Source: Edaphochlamys debaryana
Taxonomy: Eukaryota; Chlorophyta; Chlorophyceae; Chlamydomonadales
Reading direction: 5' to 3'
Assembly: GCA_016858145.1 (NCBI GenBank)
Contig: JAEHOE010000131.1
Span: forward strand, 186,001-250,000
DNA: 64,000 bases
Position numbers and translations under genes: made by a program. Below, piece after piece: positions 12,648-25,708 of the stretch; positions within the stretch are counted from its first letter, which is position 1; the number at the start of each line of letters is the position of its first letter. The notes below the pieces were generated by a model. It searched no databases. It was not told the DNA's origin and saw only the letters and a program-made list of their open reading frames with translations.

Positions 12648-15600
12648 TCACCCCCGCGCCATGTCCAGCTCCGACTCTGCGCCTGGCGCTGCGGCGTACG
12701 AGTTGCTCTTGTGCTTGGCTGCGAAGGAGATGGGCGCCGGCGGGGGGCCCAGGAACATGGAGGAGATGCGGACCCAGTCCTGTCAGGGGGGTAAGGTGGG
12801 GAAGGGGGGAGGGTTCAGGGGGACAAGGAAGGCAAGGAAGGGTTTTGGCTGTTGATTAAAAACACTGCTAAGCTCTCAACACACACGCCTGAAGACCATC
12901 CGCAAGCAAGGTCATCCGGCGGACATCCAAACCCTTTCGGCGCCCCCCCCCATTCCCCCTATTCTCCTGTCTCTCTCTATAGTGAAGTGACTCCCCGGCC
13001 CTCTCACGCCCCTCGCACCCTCCCCGCCCCACCTGCGGGTCGTCGCTGCCGAGCAGGGTCTCCAGCTGGCTGCGGCCCACGTAGGAGGGCGGGCGGTGGT
13101 TCATGGCCTGGGGCAGCACGTCGATGATGCCCACGGGGACGTAGCTGGGGGCGGGGGAGGGAGGCAAGAGGGGGAGAGGGGGGAGGCAAGGGAGGCATGA
13201 GGGGGAGAGGGAGGGGCGTTCAGCTGAGCGGGATCGCGTGGTTCAGCCGGCCTAGGGTTGCACAAGCGCGACTGTTTTATCACCCCAGGGGGGACTGAAG
13301 GGCCTTTCCTCCACCCCTCCCGCCCTCACCGGCACGTGAAGGACAGCCACTCCAGCAGGAAGCGGCGGGTGGTCTCCACGCCCCGCGCGTCGCTGCCCCA
13401 GTGCTCCAGCCCCAGGGCGCAGAAGGAGCGAACCAGGTCCAGGCGCTCGGAGGCGGAGATGTCCCAGTGGCGCTGCTCCTTGATCTCTGGGGAGGGAGTG
13501 GAGGTGGTGGGAACATGTTTTCGCGCGAGAGACGAGGGGGTGTGGGGACCGGTGGGGGGACGGGGCGATGGGAGTCGTGGGTGGGATGCGGGGGTCGACA
13601 GGGGGCAGGGGGGAGGGGGGCCGAGGACAAGGGAGGGGGGCGAGATAGAAGAGGGGAGCTGGCGTCCCTGAGCTGGGCAGCCCAGCCACACCCTGCTCGC
13701 CGGCCGCCGCCCGATCATCTCTCTCTAGATAAATGTCCCCCAACCCAACCCTGGCCAACCAACCCAGGCCAACTGGGGTTGAGGGAAGGGGGGAGCCAGA
13801 GTCCCCAAGCTGGGCAGCCCTGCCCCTTCGGGCCCACCCGGGCCCCACCCGTGAAGAGCCAGGGCTTGATGAGCGCCCCCCGCCCGATCATGAGCGAAGC
13901 CAGGTGGCCCTCGCTCGCGTCCATGTGGGCGTTCCAGTCGGTGTAGGAGAAGACGTCCCTGTCAGGGGGGGGGAGGGGAGGGGGGGGGAGGGAGAGGGGG
14001 GTGAGGGTAGGGACGGGTGCTGAGAAGAGCGCCGGCTTGCGAGACATCCCCCCTCACGCTCCGGGACTGCACGACAGCCGCTGTTGCCCGCGAAAGCCTT
14101 CCCGCTCGACTTCTCGCGCTGGGCTGCTTCCTGTCGGACCACGCCATCCGGGCCACACTCCGGGCCCACCCGGGCCACAATCGGGGCCCACCCGGGCCAC
14201 AATCGGGGCCTACCCGGGCCCCACCCGGGCCACACTCGGGGCCCACTCAGGACCCGCCCCAGGCTCCCCCGGGACCCACCCGTTGCCGATGAGCTGGAGC
14301 CCGGCGGCCTCGCAGTTGGCGCCCACCCTTAGGGGGCGTACGGGGGATGGGGTTTGAAAGGTTTGAAATTATACGAGGGGCTTGAACCTGCATATCAATA
14401 GCATCACCGCCCCTCACGTGTGAGTGTGCACTTAGTCCCAGTCCGCCAGGCGCCACCCTGCCTCTCGTCCTCCTTCCCCTGCTGGGCCCGCCCTGGACCC
14501 CGCCCGGGCCCCTTGGGCCCGTCCTGGGCCCGTCCCCGGACCCTTGGGGCCCGCCCTGGGCCCCGTTCCTCGCTCACTTGTGGATGTAGTCCCAGTCCGC
14601 CAGGCGGCTGTAGCGCTGCTGCCGCGTGCGGCCGTGCAGGGTGACGGCGCAGGCGCCCCACTCGCCCGCGCGGTGCAGGAAGGTGTGCGCGATCTGGGTC
14701 GGGGTGGGGGGTGGGGAGGGTGAACGAAGAGGCGGGGAAGAGAGGTGGGAGCGAGGCAGAGGGTGAGATGCCTGCATTGGAGCCCCTCCCCCCCCTCCCA
14801 ATTCTCACTCCCCCTCACCCTTTCCTCCCCCTAACCCCACCCCCCCTTCAACCCCCACCCTCCCCCCTCACGTCCTCTCCGTCGTTGTACCCCTTGCGCG
14901 TCTTGAAGGTCAGCGCCGTGCGCTCCCCCAGCGCCCGCGAGGTGGCCCGCACGATCTGCTCCATGCGCTTGGGGGAGCGCAGGAGCGCGGAGCCGGCGTT
15001 CTTGTCGCAGACCTGGTGTTGGGGGGAAGGGGGGAGGACGGGGGGGTGGGAGGTCATGGGTGCTAGGGACCGGACGGTTTCGAGAGCGGCTCCAAAGAGC
15101 GAAGGGAGAGGGGGGAGGGAGCAGGGCGATCAGTACAACCGCGCCGCCCGGCAATGCATGCGCACAGCGTGACGGTATGGCGTCATGATGAGGACGGTAC
15201 GGCATCACACTGGTGTCCGTACGTACGGCACGATCTCACCAGGTCGATGGGGCAGCCCATGTTGATGTCCATGAAGTCCACGGACAGCTCCTCCCCCAGC
15301 AGCTGCCCCACCCGGGCCAGGGCGTCGGGGTAGCCCCCGCACACCTGACAGGGGGGGGAGGGGGGGGGAAGGGGAGGGGGGGGGAGAGGGGGGGAGGTGT
15401 AATGGGAGACTCCGTTTGGGGTTTGACTAAGAGCTGGGCGGGGTCGCGTTGCCTGCGCAGGGCTTAGCCTGGAGAGGTGGCCAGGCACGTCTACGCATGC
15501 CGCCGAAACCCGAGCACCCGGACACCCCGGAGGAATGGAGATAGGTGTAAGGCCGTGACGTTTGGCCCTCTTCATACACCTCCCCCCCCCCTCCCCCTGC

Positions 15601-16688
15601 CCCGACCACCTGTACCCCGCTCGCATAGGCACACGTGCCGCCCCTCCCCCCTCCCCTTCACTGCCCTCCCCCCACACCTGCACCCCGAACAGGTCCTCGC
15701 TCGGGTGCCGCTTCACGAGGGCCCACTCGCTGGCCTGACCCTGGGGGGGAGGGGGAGGGCGGAGAGGGGGGAGGGGGAGGGCGGCACGTGTGTTTTGGCG
15801 AGCAGGGCGGTACCACCGTCTGGCGAGGAAGAGCACCAAGCTCTCGTGGCGCCCCTCCGCGCCGTCCCCCACCTGCAGCCCCCATTCACCCATGCAGAGG
15901 GCTACGCCTTCCTTCCGTCCCCCCCTCCGCCCCGCCCCCGCCCCACCTGCAGAAGGTTGGTGGCGAGCGCCATCTCGCCGCACGTCACGTCCACCCCGAG
16001 CTGTTTGCACAGCCGCCTGAGGGGGAAGGGACAAGAAGGGGGGTAGGGGGTGAGGGCAAGCTATGTTTGACCGGCTCGCCTTGCCGCCCGCCCAGCCTCC
16101 TCCCCAAGCCCAACCGAGCACAAGCCTCACCCCAAGCTGCCGCCGCTTCGGTCCCGCCCCCCCCTGCCCCTGATGCCCCTGATGGGCCCACCTGAAGGGC
16201 AGATTGCCCACCGTCGTAAGCGGCGCCAGATAGGTCTTGCCCCTGAAGTCAATCACACGCCGCTCCGCCGCCCGGACTGGCACCTCGACGTGCGCCGCCC
16301 GCGCCTCCGCCCGTGCCTCGGCCACCGCCGCTGCCGCCGCAGCCGCCTGCTCGGCGGAGCCGCTGGCGGCCTCCGCCGCTGCCCCGGCGGCGCCGGCGGC
16401 CGCCGTCGCCTGCTCGGCAGCGAGCGAGGCAACGGCGGCGGCGTCGCTGCCGGCGGCGGCGGTCGCAGCATCGGCGGCGGCGGCAGGAGCCGAGCTGGCG
16501 TCGCCGTCGGTCCGCTGCCGCTTGGCGGCGGGGCCGTCGGCGTCCCTGTCTCCGCTCGCACCTGCCGCCTCCGCCTCCGCCGCCTCCGCTGGGTCCACCT
16601 TGTCCTCAGCGGCGGCTGCCGCCGGCTCCTCCGCCGCCCCTCCCTTCTGCCCCTTGCCGCCCTGCCTCCCGCCGCCGCCGCCCTGCTT

Positions 16689-16736
<48 letters not shown>

Positions 16737-18964
16737 CTGCTTGGGCTGCTGTTTGAACGAGATCCGCAGCTCCATGGACTTCAGGATCCCGTCAGCGCGG
16801 CTGAAGTCGTACCTGGAGTTGAGATTGGGTAGGGGTGAGGGTGAGGGGTGAGGGGGTTGTCCGGGCTGAGTCGGATTGCGCGAACCCCGCGGTCAAGTTG
16901 AGATTGGGGATTGGGGATTGAGGATTGGGGATTGAGGGGCCTAAGGCTCGGCTGGGGGCTTCAACCATGTCGCCGCTGTGGAGCTGTCTTGCCCGCGGAC
17001 CAGCCGCAACCGCCAACCGCCAACCAACCAACCAACTGACCAACCGCCAAACCAACCAACCGCACCTGTTCTTCCAGAGCTGCGCCTGCACGTCCTTGTT
17101 GAGGCCGTTGATGGGCGGTTGGATGGAGGCGGGCGGGGGCAGCGGCAGCGGCCCGGCGGCCTCGGAGGGAACGCTGCCGTCGTCCGCCTCCTCCGCCTCC
17201 GCCGCCCCCTCCTTGGAGGCCGCCACCGCCTCCTCGTTGGCCGCCGCCCCGCCCTCAGCCCCAACTTCCATTGGCTCCGCCTTCACCCCCGCCTCGGCCG
17301 CCTCGGTCCCCGCCGCCTCCGCCGGCTTGGCCTCTGCCGCCGGCTTGGCCTCCGCCGGCTCCGCCGCCCCTGCCTTGGCCTCCGCCGCCTGCCGCTCCAG
17401 CGCCGCCGCCAGCGCCCGGTGCAGGTCGTCCGCCACCGGGTGCCGGCCCGCGTAGCGACACGTGATGCCTGCGGGGGGGTGGCTGGGCTCAGCATGCGTG
17501 GACGTTCATGTTGGCTGCCCCGCCGGGCCCCACCCCCAACACCACCCCAGCCCCAAAGGGTGAACAGCACCAAGTTGCACCGCCCTTTCGCCCTCACCAG
17601 CCAGAGCCGCCCCTCGCAACGCCCGCCCCCTGCCGTGCCCCCGCCCCCACCCCTGCCCCCTCTTCCAGCCCTCAGCCCCCACCCGTCCCACCCCCAGCCC
17701 CCAGATCCCACCGTAGGGGCAGGCCTGCCCCAGTGCGGCCCAGGGGCAGCTGCCGGGCAGGTCCGCGGGCCGAGCCCCCACGTAGGCGTCCAGGTCATGA
17801 GAGAAGCGGCACGTGGCACCTGGGGGAAGAGGGGGGGGGCGTGAAGGAAGGGTTGGGCAAACTTGGACGGAAATACGGGGCGTGTGCCTCTTCGTGTCAT
17901 GAGGTGGGAAGTCAGTGTGGAGGCAGGTGGAGGGCTTCTCGTGTAAGCCCGGGAAACGTGGGCGCGGTGGAGAGCCGTGGAGTCAATGTGTGTTGCCCCG
18001 GGCCGCGTCCAGTTGGAGGGGGAAGGATGTAAGCAGAAGGGAGCGGAGGGGGAGGCGCCCTGGGGCAGAAGGGCAACACCCTCGCTAGGTCCGAGCTTGG
18101 GCGGTCCAAGCCCTTGCCCGCCCCCTTCCCCGCCCCCGCCCCCGCCCCCGGTATCCCCACGGGCCCACCAAAGGTGCAGCGGCCGAGCGCGTAGTTGGTG
18201 CAGATCTGAAACTGGCGGTTGGTGGCCACCTCCTGCGGTTGGGAGTTGGGGGGAATGGGACGTTGGGGTTTGGCTCAAAGTGGTGCCGTAACGCCCCTTA
18301 ACACCCCAACCCCCGGAGACGTGCTGACTGGCGAGACCCTTATGTTGTTACCAAGGCTTCCTACAGAGTCCACCGTGACCATGACTCCACGTGATGTGTA
18401 CCTAGTTAGGACTGGCCCGCTGTGGCCGGGTCGGGCCGACTCCCAAAACCACATTGCAACCGGTCCGGTCGGTGTGAGGTACTAGCCCCCCCACCTCTCC
18501 CCTTCTCTCTTCTCACCTGCTTGCCCCTATCCTCTTCATCCTCCCCCCTGCCGGCCTCAGCCCACCTTGCGCATTTGCTTCCGCGACTTGTTGCGGCTCT
18601 GGCCCTCCTCCCGGCCGCCCTTCTTGCCGCCGCCCTCGCCACCAGCATCCCCGCCGTTGGCATTGCCGGCCCCGGGCGCTGGCGCTGGCGCGGGCTTGGG
18701 GGCCTGCAACGAGAACCATGACAATTATATAAAGCTGCTCCCGAGGATGAGTCAGACCGCGAGGCCAGGCGCCGCCGCGACATGCATGCACCGGCACCAT
18801 CGCTTGTAGGCCCAGCGCAGAGCATCTTCACGCTAGCGCACCCGTGGCTTGCGGACCAGGTATTCCTGCTTGACGGGGACAATCATACGGTCCAGCATCT
18901 GCTGCGTCGTGAGCAGGGGCTGTGCAGCCCCACTGCCCTCGCCGGGCGCTGCCGTGTCGGCCAT
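12648..18964 (-). CDS. DUS3: tRNA-dihydrouridine(47) synthase, DUS3 type
   Basis: Flavoenzyme that reduces a uridine to dihydrouridine in the variable loop of tRNAs (position 47 in the DUS3 family), using FMN and NADPH. Sixteen exons: 18964-18842, 18703-18566, 18232-18169, 17819-17712, 17468-17066, 16812-16192, 16016-15947, 15740-15678, 15344-15240, 15012-14872, 14693-14578, 14327-14280, 13958-13849, 13486-13330, 13144-13033, 12779-12648; 836 aa. Family features in order: VPVKQEYLV near the start; a CCCH finger formed across a splice (C98, C106, C112, H116); a second finger (C133, C142, C148, H154); an Ala/Glu-rich linker; a poly-Gly run from a GCC repeat; the TIM barrel from about 470 ([13 protein letters not shown]); the active-site cysteine C561 in [45 protein letters not shown]; and the C-terminal [10 protein letters not shown]. 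The two fingers and the barrel single out DUS3 from other DUS enzymes. Confidence 0.94.
16690..16737 (-). repeat. Trinucleotide run encoding poly-glycine in DUS3
   Basis: A pure GCC/GGC run inside DUS3 exon 6 encodes a glycine homopolymer between the zinc-finger half and the catalytic barrel. Its length is likely to vary between strains. Being a multiple of three, it leaves the frame intact. Confidence 0.85.
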
Positions 18965-19627
18965 CGCCTGAGCTCTCTACTATGCAGCTTCTATCAACAA
19001 CGGTAGCGAAGATACTGCGCTAGGAACGCAGTAAACAGCCGACGAGTACAGGTCGGCGACGATTGGCGTCTACCGGTCGCGGCTACAGCTGGCGGGCTCA
19101 GACCGAAGTTAGGCTAAGCAGCATGTTCGCCTCTTGAATTGCCGGCCGACAAGGGCTTCATATGCTACCCGCCAACGCGGGCACATACACACACGTTCGC
19201 ATCCGGGAACCCCCTCCGCCCCCCGGGGGCTGGCCAACAATGCCAGGCAACTCCTGCACCCCGGAACCGCCGACGCGCTCACGACCCTCTAACCCAGGTC
19301 TCAGCACAGCGCCCTCGATGCCCAGCGCTCCTCAACCCTCTCTCCGACCCCTCCCCGAGACCCCGACCCCCGCCTTCACGGCCCCTTCCTTGGCCCCTTC
19401 CTTGAAACCCCCTCGGCCCCCGCAAGTCCCCCGGTGCTAGCCAACCATGCAGCTCCCCAACCCATGCACCCCGGAACAACGCTGCAGCGCAATTGTCCGA
19501 AGCCGCACTCAACGTGCATCCCGCGCATCACGCTCACTCGCTCTCGACCCCCAACGGTCTCAGCACACCGCCTCGCGATGCCCGGCGCTCCTCAATCCTC
19601 TCCCCGACCCCTCCCCGACCCCTGCCT
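18965..19627. repeat. DUS3 promoter side and duplicated FMO 3' end
   Basis: The gap between the DUS3 start and the FMO stop. Sequence at about 19225-19440 is a diverged copy of about 19438-19660, which covers the last codons of the FMO gene and its 3' flank; shared blocks include TGCACCCCGGAAC and GCCTTCACGGCCCCTTCCTT. The spacing of matching blocks drifts from 210 to 259 bases, so indels have accumulated. The DUS3 promoter must lie in the part above 18965. Confidence 0.55.
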
Positions 19628-22600
19628 TCACGGCCCCTTCCTTGGCGCCGGCATCGCGACCGCCGCCGCCGCCCCGAAGCCCACGCCCTTCCCGTACCCC
19701 GCCGGCCCCGCCGGCCCGCTCGCCGGCCCCGCGCCCGCCCCCGTCAGGCTGCCGCCGGGCCGCCCCGTCAGCGCCGCCGCCTGCGCCGCCAGGTCTGCCG
19801 CCGCCGCCGCCGCCGTCGCGCCGCCGTCACCGACCGCCGCCGTTAGGTCTCCATCCTTGTAGTTATCTGGCGTCAGGGGGCCATGTAGGAAGGATGGGAG
19901 TTTCGCATCTGGGGCCACGTGTACCGGTTCATGTCCCAGCCACCCCTTCCCCAGTTCCCTTCGCCTATGCTCCACCTCAACCTCATCTCACCCGGTCGCT
20001 GTTCCCTCTCCACCTCACCCTCATCTTACACGAGCAGCCCTTCTCACACGCGGTCCCCCCGCCCTCCCCCCCACCCCCTTACCCGGGTCGCTCCGCTTGA
20101 GCTTACTAATGGCCCGGTACAGCGCCTCCCGCCAGGGGGGCAGCCGGGGCACGTCGGGTCCGGCCAGGGCGGCCAGGCGGTCGCAGTAGGCGAACTGGGG
20201 GAGGGGGGAGGGAGGAGGGGGAGGGGGAGAGGAGGGGGGGTCAAAGAGTGGGTAGACGAGGAAAAGGGCGGCAGTACAGGGATACAAGCCCGGATCTGCC
20301 TGGACCTGCCTACATCAAACCCCGCCCCCGCCCTATGCCCCTCGCCCCTCGCCCCTCGCCCCCCTTGCCTGGTCGTCCCCCAGCATGTGCGAGTGTCTGC
20401 ACCGGGGGGGGGGCGGGTTGGAGAGGGGGAACGGTGAGGGGGAGTTGGACAGCAGGAGGCCGCCGGTCAGCCCCGGGCAAAGGAAGCCACGCACAGAGTC
20501 ACCCACTTTCCCCGTGCCAGGCCCCCTCCCTCTCCCTCCTTCCCCCTCCTTCCCTTCCCTGGCGTCGGCGCGTTCCCGCTCAGCAACAAACACCCCCTTC
20601 CCCCCCCCCCCGCTGCTGGCCCCCCCCCCTTCCGCCCCTCCTCCCCCCTCACCTCTTGGGCATGCCCCTCTGCCGCATGGTCTCCCCCCAGGCCGCCACG
20701 TCAGCCTCCATGGCCTCACGTGGGGGCAGGGCGGCGCGGCCGGACAGGAGCCTGGGGCAAGGGGGGGGGGGAAAGAAGGGTCAGGGGAGGGACACAGGAT
20801 GGGGGGAGTCGTGTCGATGACACGGGCTGGCGCTCCTGATATCGAGCGTTCAAGAGGTCAGGGAGGTCAGGGGCACAGATGCCCCCGTGCGACCCATCAC
20901 GCCACCTGAGGCGGGGCACTCCGCGCCAGGACTTGGGGATTCCGTGACTACCCGACCGGGGTGTCTGCCGTACAACCAGGCCCCCAAAACCTTCCCCCCC
21001 CTCCTACCTTGCCACGAGGCGGGCCTGGGCCTCCGCCAGGGGAAAGGGCACGACCTTCCAGGGCAGGCCCAGGAAGGAGAGGCCGGGCCCAAGCGGGCCC
21101 ACCGGCAGCATGTGCTCCCACAGGGGCCCAGGCGAGCCCACGCAGTTGTCGTACACAGCCGCGGCGGTGGCGGCGGCGCCCTTCAGGAAGGGGAAGGTGT
21201 ACCTGTCAGGGGGGTTGGGGGTTGGGAAGGGGAGGGTACAAAGGTGAAGGGGGGGGATCCTGACTCTGGACCCCATCCGCACGGGCAGTGTGCTGCTGGC
21301 GGTGCAGTACCCTGCCGTACCGTGCCGTACCTGAATCCCGTACAGTAGATCACGGCGTCCACGTGCGGCTCGCGCTGCCCCCCCTCGAAGGTAGCCGAAC
21401 CGTCGGCGTGCAGCTCAGTCACCATGGGCATCCTGGGGGGGGGGGGGGGGGGGGTTTGAGGGCGGGGGGATGAGGGGATGATTTTCGTACAAAGTGGAGA
21501 GCAGAAGGAGAGAGGGGGCGGCAGCCAGTGAGCCCGATGCGCGGGGATGAGGGGATGTGGATCTATTGACAACCGGGGATTCTGGGATGGATGAGGGCGA
21601 GATACACAGGTACACAGGCGTGCCTGCAAAAGGCCGGAGTTGCCATGCGCTGCTCCATAGTCCACACCTTCCTCCCCTTCCCTTCCCTCCCCTTCAAGCC
21701 CTGCCGCCGTCCCCATCCGTACTCGCCTGTAGATGTTGCCCCCGGGGCCGTACGGCCGCGGGTCCGCCCCCCAGGCATCGTTCTTCCAGGCCCGGGCCGC
21801 CAGGAGCACACGGGCCGCCCCCCCGGCGCTCAGCTCCCGACTGATGTCCTCCCCCGAGTTGGAGGCCCCCACCACCAGCACCACCTGACAGGAGGGTGGG
21901 GAGGGTTGTTTCAAGATGAGCGGGAGAGCGTCTAGGGGATGAGGGGATGGGGCGGAGGAGCGGACTGCACGGCTCCCTGCTCTGCCGCCTGCCCCGCTCC
22001 CCGCTACCCTTCCTCGCCACGCCGCCCTCCCCCGCCCCCCCCCCCCAGGTTGCACCTTGCCGCGCCACCGCTCGGGGCTGCCCCGCTCCCTGCCCGGCTC
22101 TATGCCCTGCTCCCCGTTCGCCGCCCTGCCGCGCCCCCTGCCCCTCGCACAGAAACAACCTCAGCCCCCTCCTCCGGTCGCACCTTGCCGCGCCACCGCT
22201 CGGGGCTGCGGTAGTTGTGGGAGTGCACCTGCTCCCCGGGAAAGGGCGAGGCCCGCCCGCCGTCCGCCGCCTCCCCGTCCGGCCCCAACATTCCCTGCGG
22301 CCCAACCGGGCGGAGCCGGGGTGTGGGAGCGCGAGGGAGGAAGGGCCAGAGGAGGTCAGGGCAGGGCAGAGGAGTGCACAACGCGACGGCTTGACTAGAA
22401 CGGCCCTGAACGCGGAGGAGCGGCTGCAAAGCTGTAAAGCTGTGACCCCGTATCCTGTCCCCCTCACCTATCCACCTCCTGTTCCCGTCCAGCCCCTAGC
22501 AACCCACCTTGACCTCCAAGGGCAGCCGTGGCTCGCTGTAGTGACCGTTGGCCACAACCACTGCGTCGTACAGCTCCTGCAGTACACCGCAAATGTCGTA

Positions 22601-24840
22601 CAGCGGATGCCACGCATGCCGTGACATGTCTGGTCGCCAACTTCCCCCCCAGAAGTCTGGCTCCTAGCACCTCGCTCCCAGAGGCTCCAGCCCCCCTGCA
22701 TGGCCCATGCCTCGCCTCGCTCCCTCGCGCCCCCCCCCCCTACCTGCTGCACCTCACCGCCCTCCGCAGCCATCCCCGCCGCCAGGCTGGCCTCCACGGG
22801 CCCAAGGCCCGGGCCCAGGCCCAGGCCCGGGCCCATCCCCTGGCCCAAGGCCCCGGGCCCGAAGGGTGACCCGGCCCCAAAGGCACCCGGGAAGCCGCCC
22901 ATGCGACCGCTGGGGCCCGCCAGGGGGCCGCTCGCCACACGCTCTGTGGTCACCACCCACCCCAGCTCCCCCTCCTCGGACCCGGCGCCCGCGGCCCCGG
23001 CCCCGGACTCGGCCGCGGCTCCTGGGGCTGAGGGGCCGTCGGCGCCTGATATGACCTGCGTGTCGTGGGGTTGGAGTTGGGGGTCGGGTTGGGCCCTTGC
23101 GGTTCTTTGGCGTGCACCCTGCGGGCTTTGCTAGAGGGGTGCTGCCTGGAGGGGTGCACTTCGTGGGGAGACAACTTGGGCTCTGCCGGGTTTGCTGCTG
23201 AGCCCCGCCCTGGCTCGCCCACGCGTGTGCTCTCCCGTTCGCTCGTCTCCCCGGTCCCGCAAACCCGGGCCCCCAAAGCCTCACCTCCCCCCTCGACCTC
23301 CCCTTGGACCCCCCATCCCACCTGCGCCCACCAGCCCGCCGGCTCCACCCCCAGCACCCGCGTGCGTCTCCGCACCAGCGGCCTCAGATCATGGAAGTCA
23401 GCAAAGGCCTCCAGGTAGCTGAGGACCTGGAGAGGGAGGGAGGGAGGGAGGGAGGGAGGGGGGCTCAGCACCCGAGGCGAACGGGTAGGGGAGTCGAGTG
23501 ACTGTTGAGGGGCTCAGCACCTGAAGGGAGGAGGCGGAGTTGCGAAAGGAGATGCGGACTCCGAGCACAGTCAGCGCAGGGCCCAGCCCCACGCACCTCC
23601 CTATGGCCGCAGAATTGCCGGGGGTCGGCCGAGTATCCGGGGCCCAGGAACTCGGCTGTGAAGGGAAAGTCCGAGTATCCCATGATCTGAGGGGGGCGGC
23701 AGGCGAGGGATGGGGTGGAAGGGGGGGGTGGGAAGGAAAGATCGTGAAAAGCCAACTCCCATCCAACACGGACGTGTCTACACCTTAACCACTCCCACCT
23801 CCCACAGCTCCAGCCCCCCAACCCCAGCCCCCTCCACCTCCCAGGCCCAAGAAGCAGCCTCCTAGGTACCTCCGGCCGTTTACCTCTCCCATACCCCCCC
23901 ACCCCCCACCCCACCCCCACCCCCCCACATACCTCCCGGGGCAGGTTGGTGCGTAGGTCTCGGTACATGGAGCTGTGCACTCGTGCCGGCCGGGTGGGGT
24001 CTGGGGGCGAGGGAGGAAGCGTTTGTGTATGTGTGAACGGCTGCTCGTGTAAGCCGAGAGTCGGAGTATGCGTGTTTGAATGACTAAAGTAGGTGTGGGT
24101 ATGTGTGCAAGGGCAGGGCAGGCAGGAGGCTGGAGTGCAGGGAGGGGACCCCGGGCGGCCAGGTGGCTGGAGCGGGAACGAGCCCGCAATGGGCTTCCCA
24201 ACAGCAGCCCGCCGATGTCCGCCCGCCTCCGAAGTGGTCCACAAACCCCCCTCTCCCTCTCCCCTTCGCCTTCCCTGACCCCCCCCCCCCCCCGATCCCC
24301 ACCTGCTCCCAGCAGGTCCGCCTCCACGGCAGGGTCATACCGCCACACGCCCCCCACGCCGTTGCCCTGGGGTGGATGGTGGAGAAAGCACGGAGCCATT
24401 CGTGTGGGCGGGTGGGCGGGCGCCCCAGAGGCATCCAAGCCTGCGACCTAGGAGGGCTGAGACTGCTGCGCTCGTGCCCCCGCGACTCTGCCCCTGCATC
24501 CCCCCCCGCAGCCCCTCTCACACACGGCCTCCGGTCCCCCCCCCCGCTTCTTATCAGCGTTCTGGCACCCCCCTTCGGCGGCACGGAGGCGTCCGATCGC
24601 GGGTGCTCACCTGCTCCAAGACGGTAACGGTGTGCCCCTCCTTCTGCAGCTCGCGCGCTGCCACCAGCCCAGCCGCGCCAGCTCCAATCACGGCCTGCGA
24701 GGACCACAATCTATCGGCCGTGCTGTATCAGCTGGAGTTGCGCAGCTCGTAGCGCTGGCCGATGGTGATGGGCAGCTTGCAGAACAATGGCGATGGGCCA
24801 CTCCTACCACGCGCCGAGACTTGAGCGGTGCAGTTGACAT
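19628..24840 (-). CDS. Flavin-containing monooxygenase (FMO)
   Basis: FAD- and NADPH-dependent enzyme that oxygenates soft nucleophiles (N or S atoms) of small molecules; 622 aa. Sixteen exons: 24840-24808, 24694-24611, 24366-24303, 24000-23933, 23686-23597, 23426-23322, 23055-22744, 22576-22508, 22294-22184, 21884-21727, 21432-21331, 21202-21008, 20751-20653, 20396-20369, 20194-20083, 19866-19628. The 33-base first exon (MSTAPLKSRRV) joins AVIGAGAAGL, giving the FAD-binding GxGxxG at 15-20. The FMO signature FxGxxxHSxxY is at 293-303 (FPGEQVHSHNY), the NADPH-binding GxSxxG at 318-323 (GASNSG), and VIYCTGFR follows. Exon 7 inserts a Gly/Pro-rich stretch (about 149-252) unusual for the family. 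Exon 14 is only 28 bases (RHSHMLGDDQ). Introns 10 and 14 need GC donors. Substrate unknown. Confidence 0.93.
22052..22208 (-). repeat. Duplicated exon-9 end and splice donor in FMO
   Basis: A 29-base segment covering the last codons of FMO exon 9 (ERWRGK) plus the start of intron 9 occurs at 22180-22208 and again, identically, at 22052-22080 inside intron 9. The second copy keeps a possible donor, so the downstream copy could act as a decoy or alternative splice site. Confidence 0.7.
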
Positions 24841-25708
24841 GGCGGAGGAGCTACACCTAACCGTGACGCTTGCACGCCGCGAAAGGCGCGAGGCAAGACC
24901 GGCACGCATGCTCGCAGCCCTGTCCTCGTGGCCTGGTACCACCGCCAATCCCTATTTCACGACCACGGTATAAAAAAGGTAGTTCGATTGACGGTAAATT
25001 GGGACGCAGCCGGCAGCTCGCAGCGTGCGGGACATCCCGGCGACGCGCTTGGCCACGAACACAGCCAAGTTTCCCCCGGCTTTCCCGCCCGTCGTCGCTG
25101 AACCCTGGCAGCTGCAAGACCCGTCTTAGTGCACGCACGGCAATCCGCACCACTTACAGCTTGCGCGCGCAGGCCTGCACCCCGGTCCGTTCCGGCCTGA
25201 GTTACTCGGTCCCAGCGCCCCTGCACTTGGCAGAGCTCGGGACCACCGCCAACTCTAGTGGGGTATGGGACCCCGCAGCCAGCCACGCCGGTACCTCACG
25301 CAGCCTCCACATTCCCCCGGCCCCACTCCAAGCCCCGGCCGCTGCTCGCGGCCGTCCGCGCCGAGCCGCCAGCGCTGTCCCCCCCTGCCAACCCCCCATC
25401 ATCCCTCGCGGCGGCTGCATGACTTCCCACCATACACGGTATGCAGCCCGGCCGGAATCCCCCCACACGCCCCCACACACATAGGGTCAGCACACACACT
25501 CACACACAACACACACATACACACACACGCACAACCAACGGGTACTCCCTCAACACACACACGCACAACCAAGCCTCCTTCGGCCCAGAGCTGTGGCACA
25601 GGCATCAGGGCTCGACGCCAGGCCAGAGCGCTAGAGCCGCTGGGCCCGTCCCCGCTGGCCCACACGGGTCCAACCGCCCAGAGCAAGGCCCAGGTCAGGC
25701 CCAACCGC
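24841..25708. other. Spacer between FMO start and NOT3 end
   Basis: This contains the FMO promoter side and the NOT3 3' flank; no gene was recognised. A CA-rich microsatellite lies at about 25478-25570. The minus strand has a TGTAA word at 25158-25154, 551 bases past the NOT3 stop, which could serve as a poly(A) signal if the 3' untranslated region is long. Confidence 0.5.
25478..25570. repeat. CA-rich microsatellite
   Basis: Interrupted runs of CACACA/ACACGC units in the NOT3 3' flank. Ordinary simple repeat. Confidence 0.7.

Noticed and set aside
15183..16775. 530-codon open frame on the minus strand
   Set aside because: It is DUS3 exon 6 read through introns in GC-rich DNA; spliced exons keep the DUS3 sequence and the read-through part does not.
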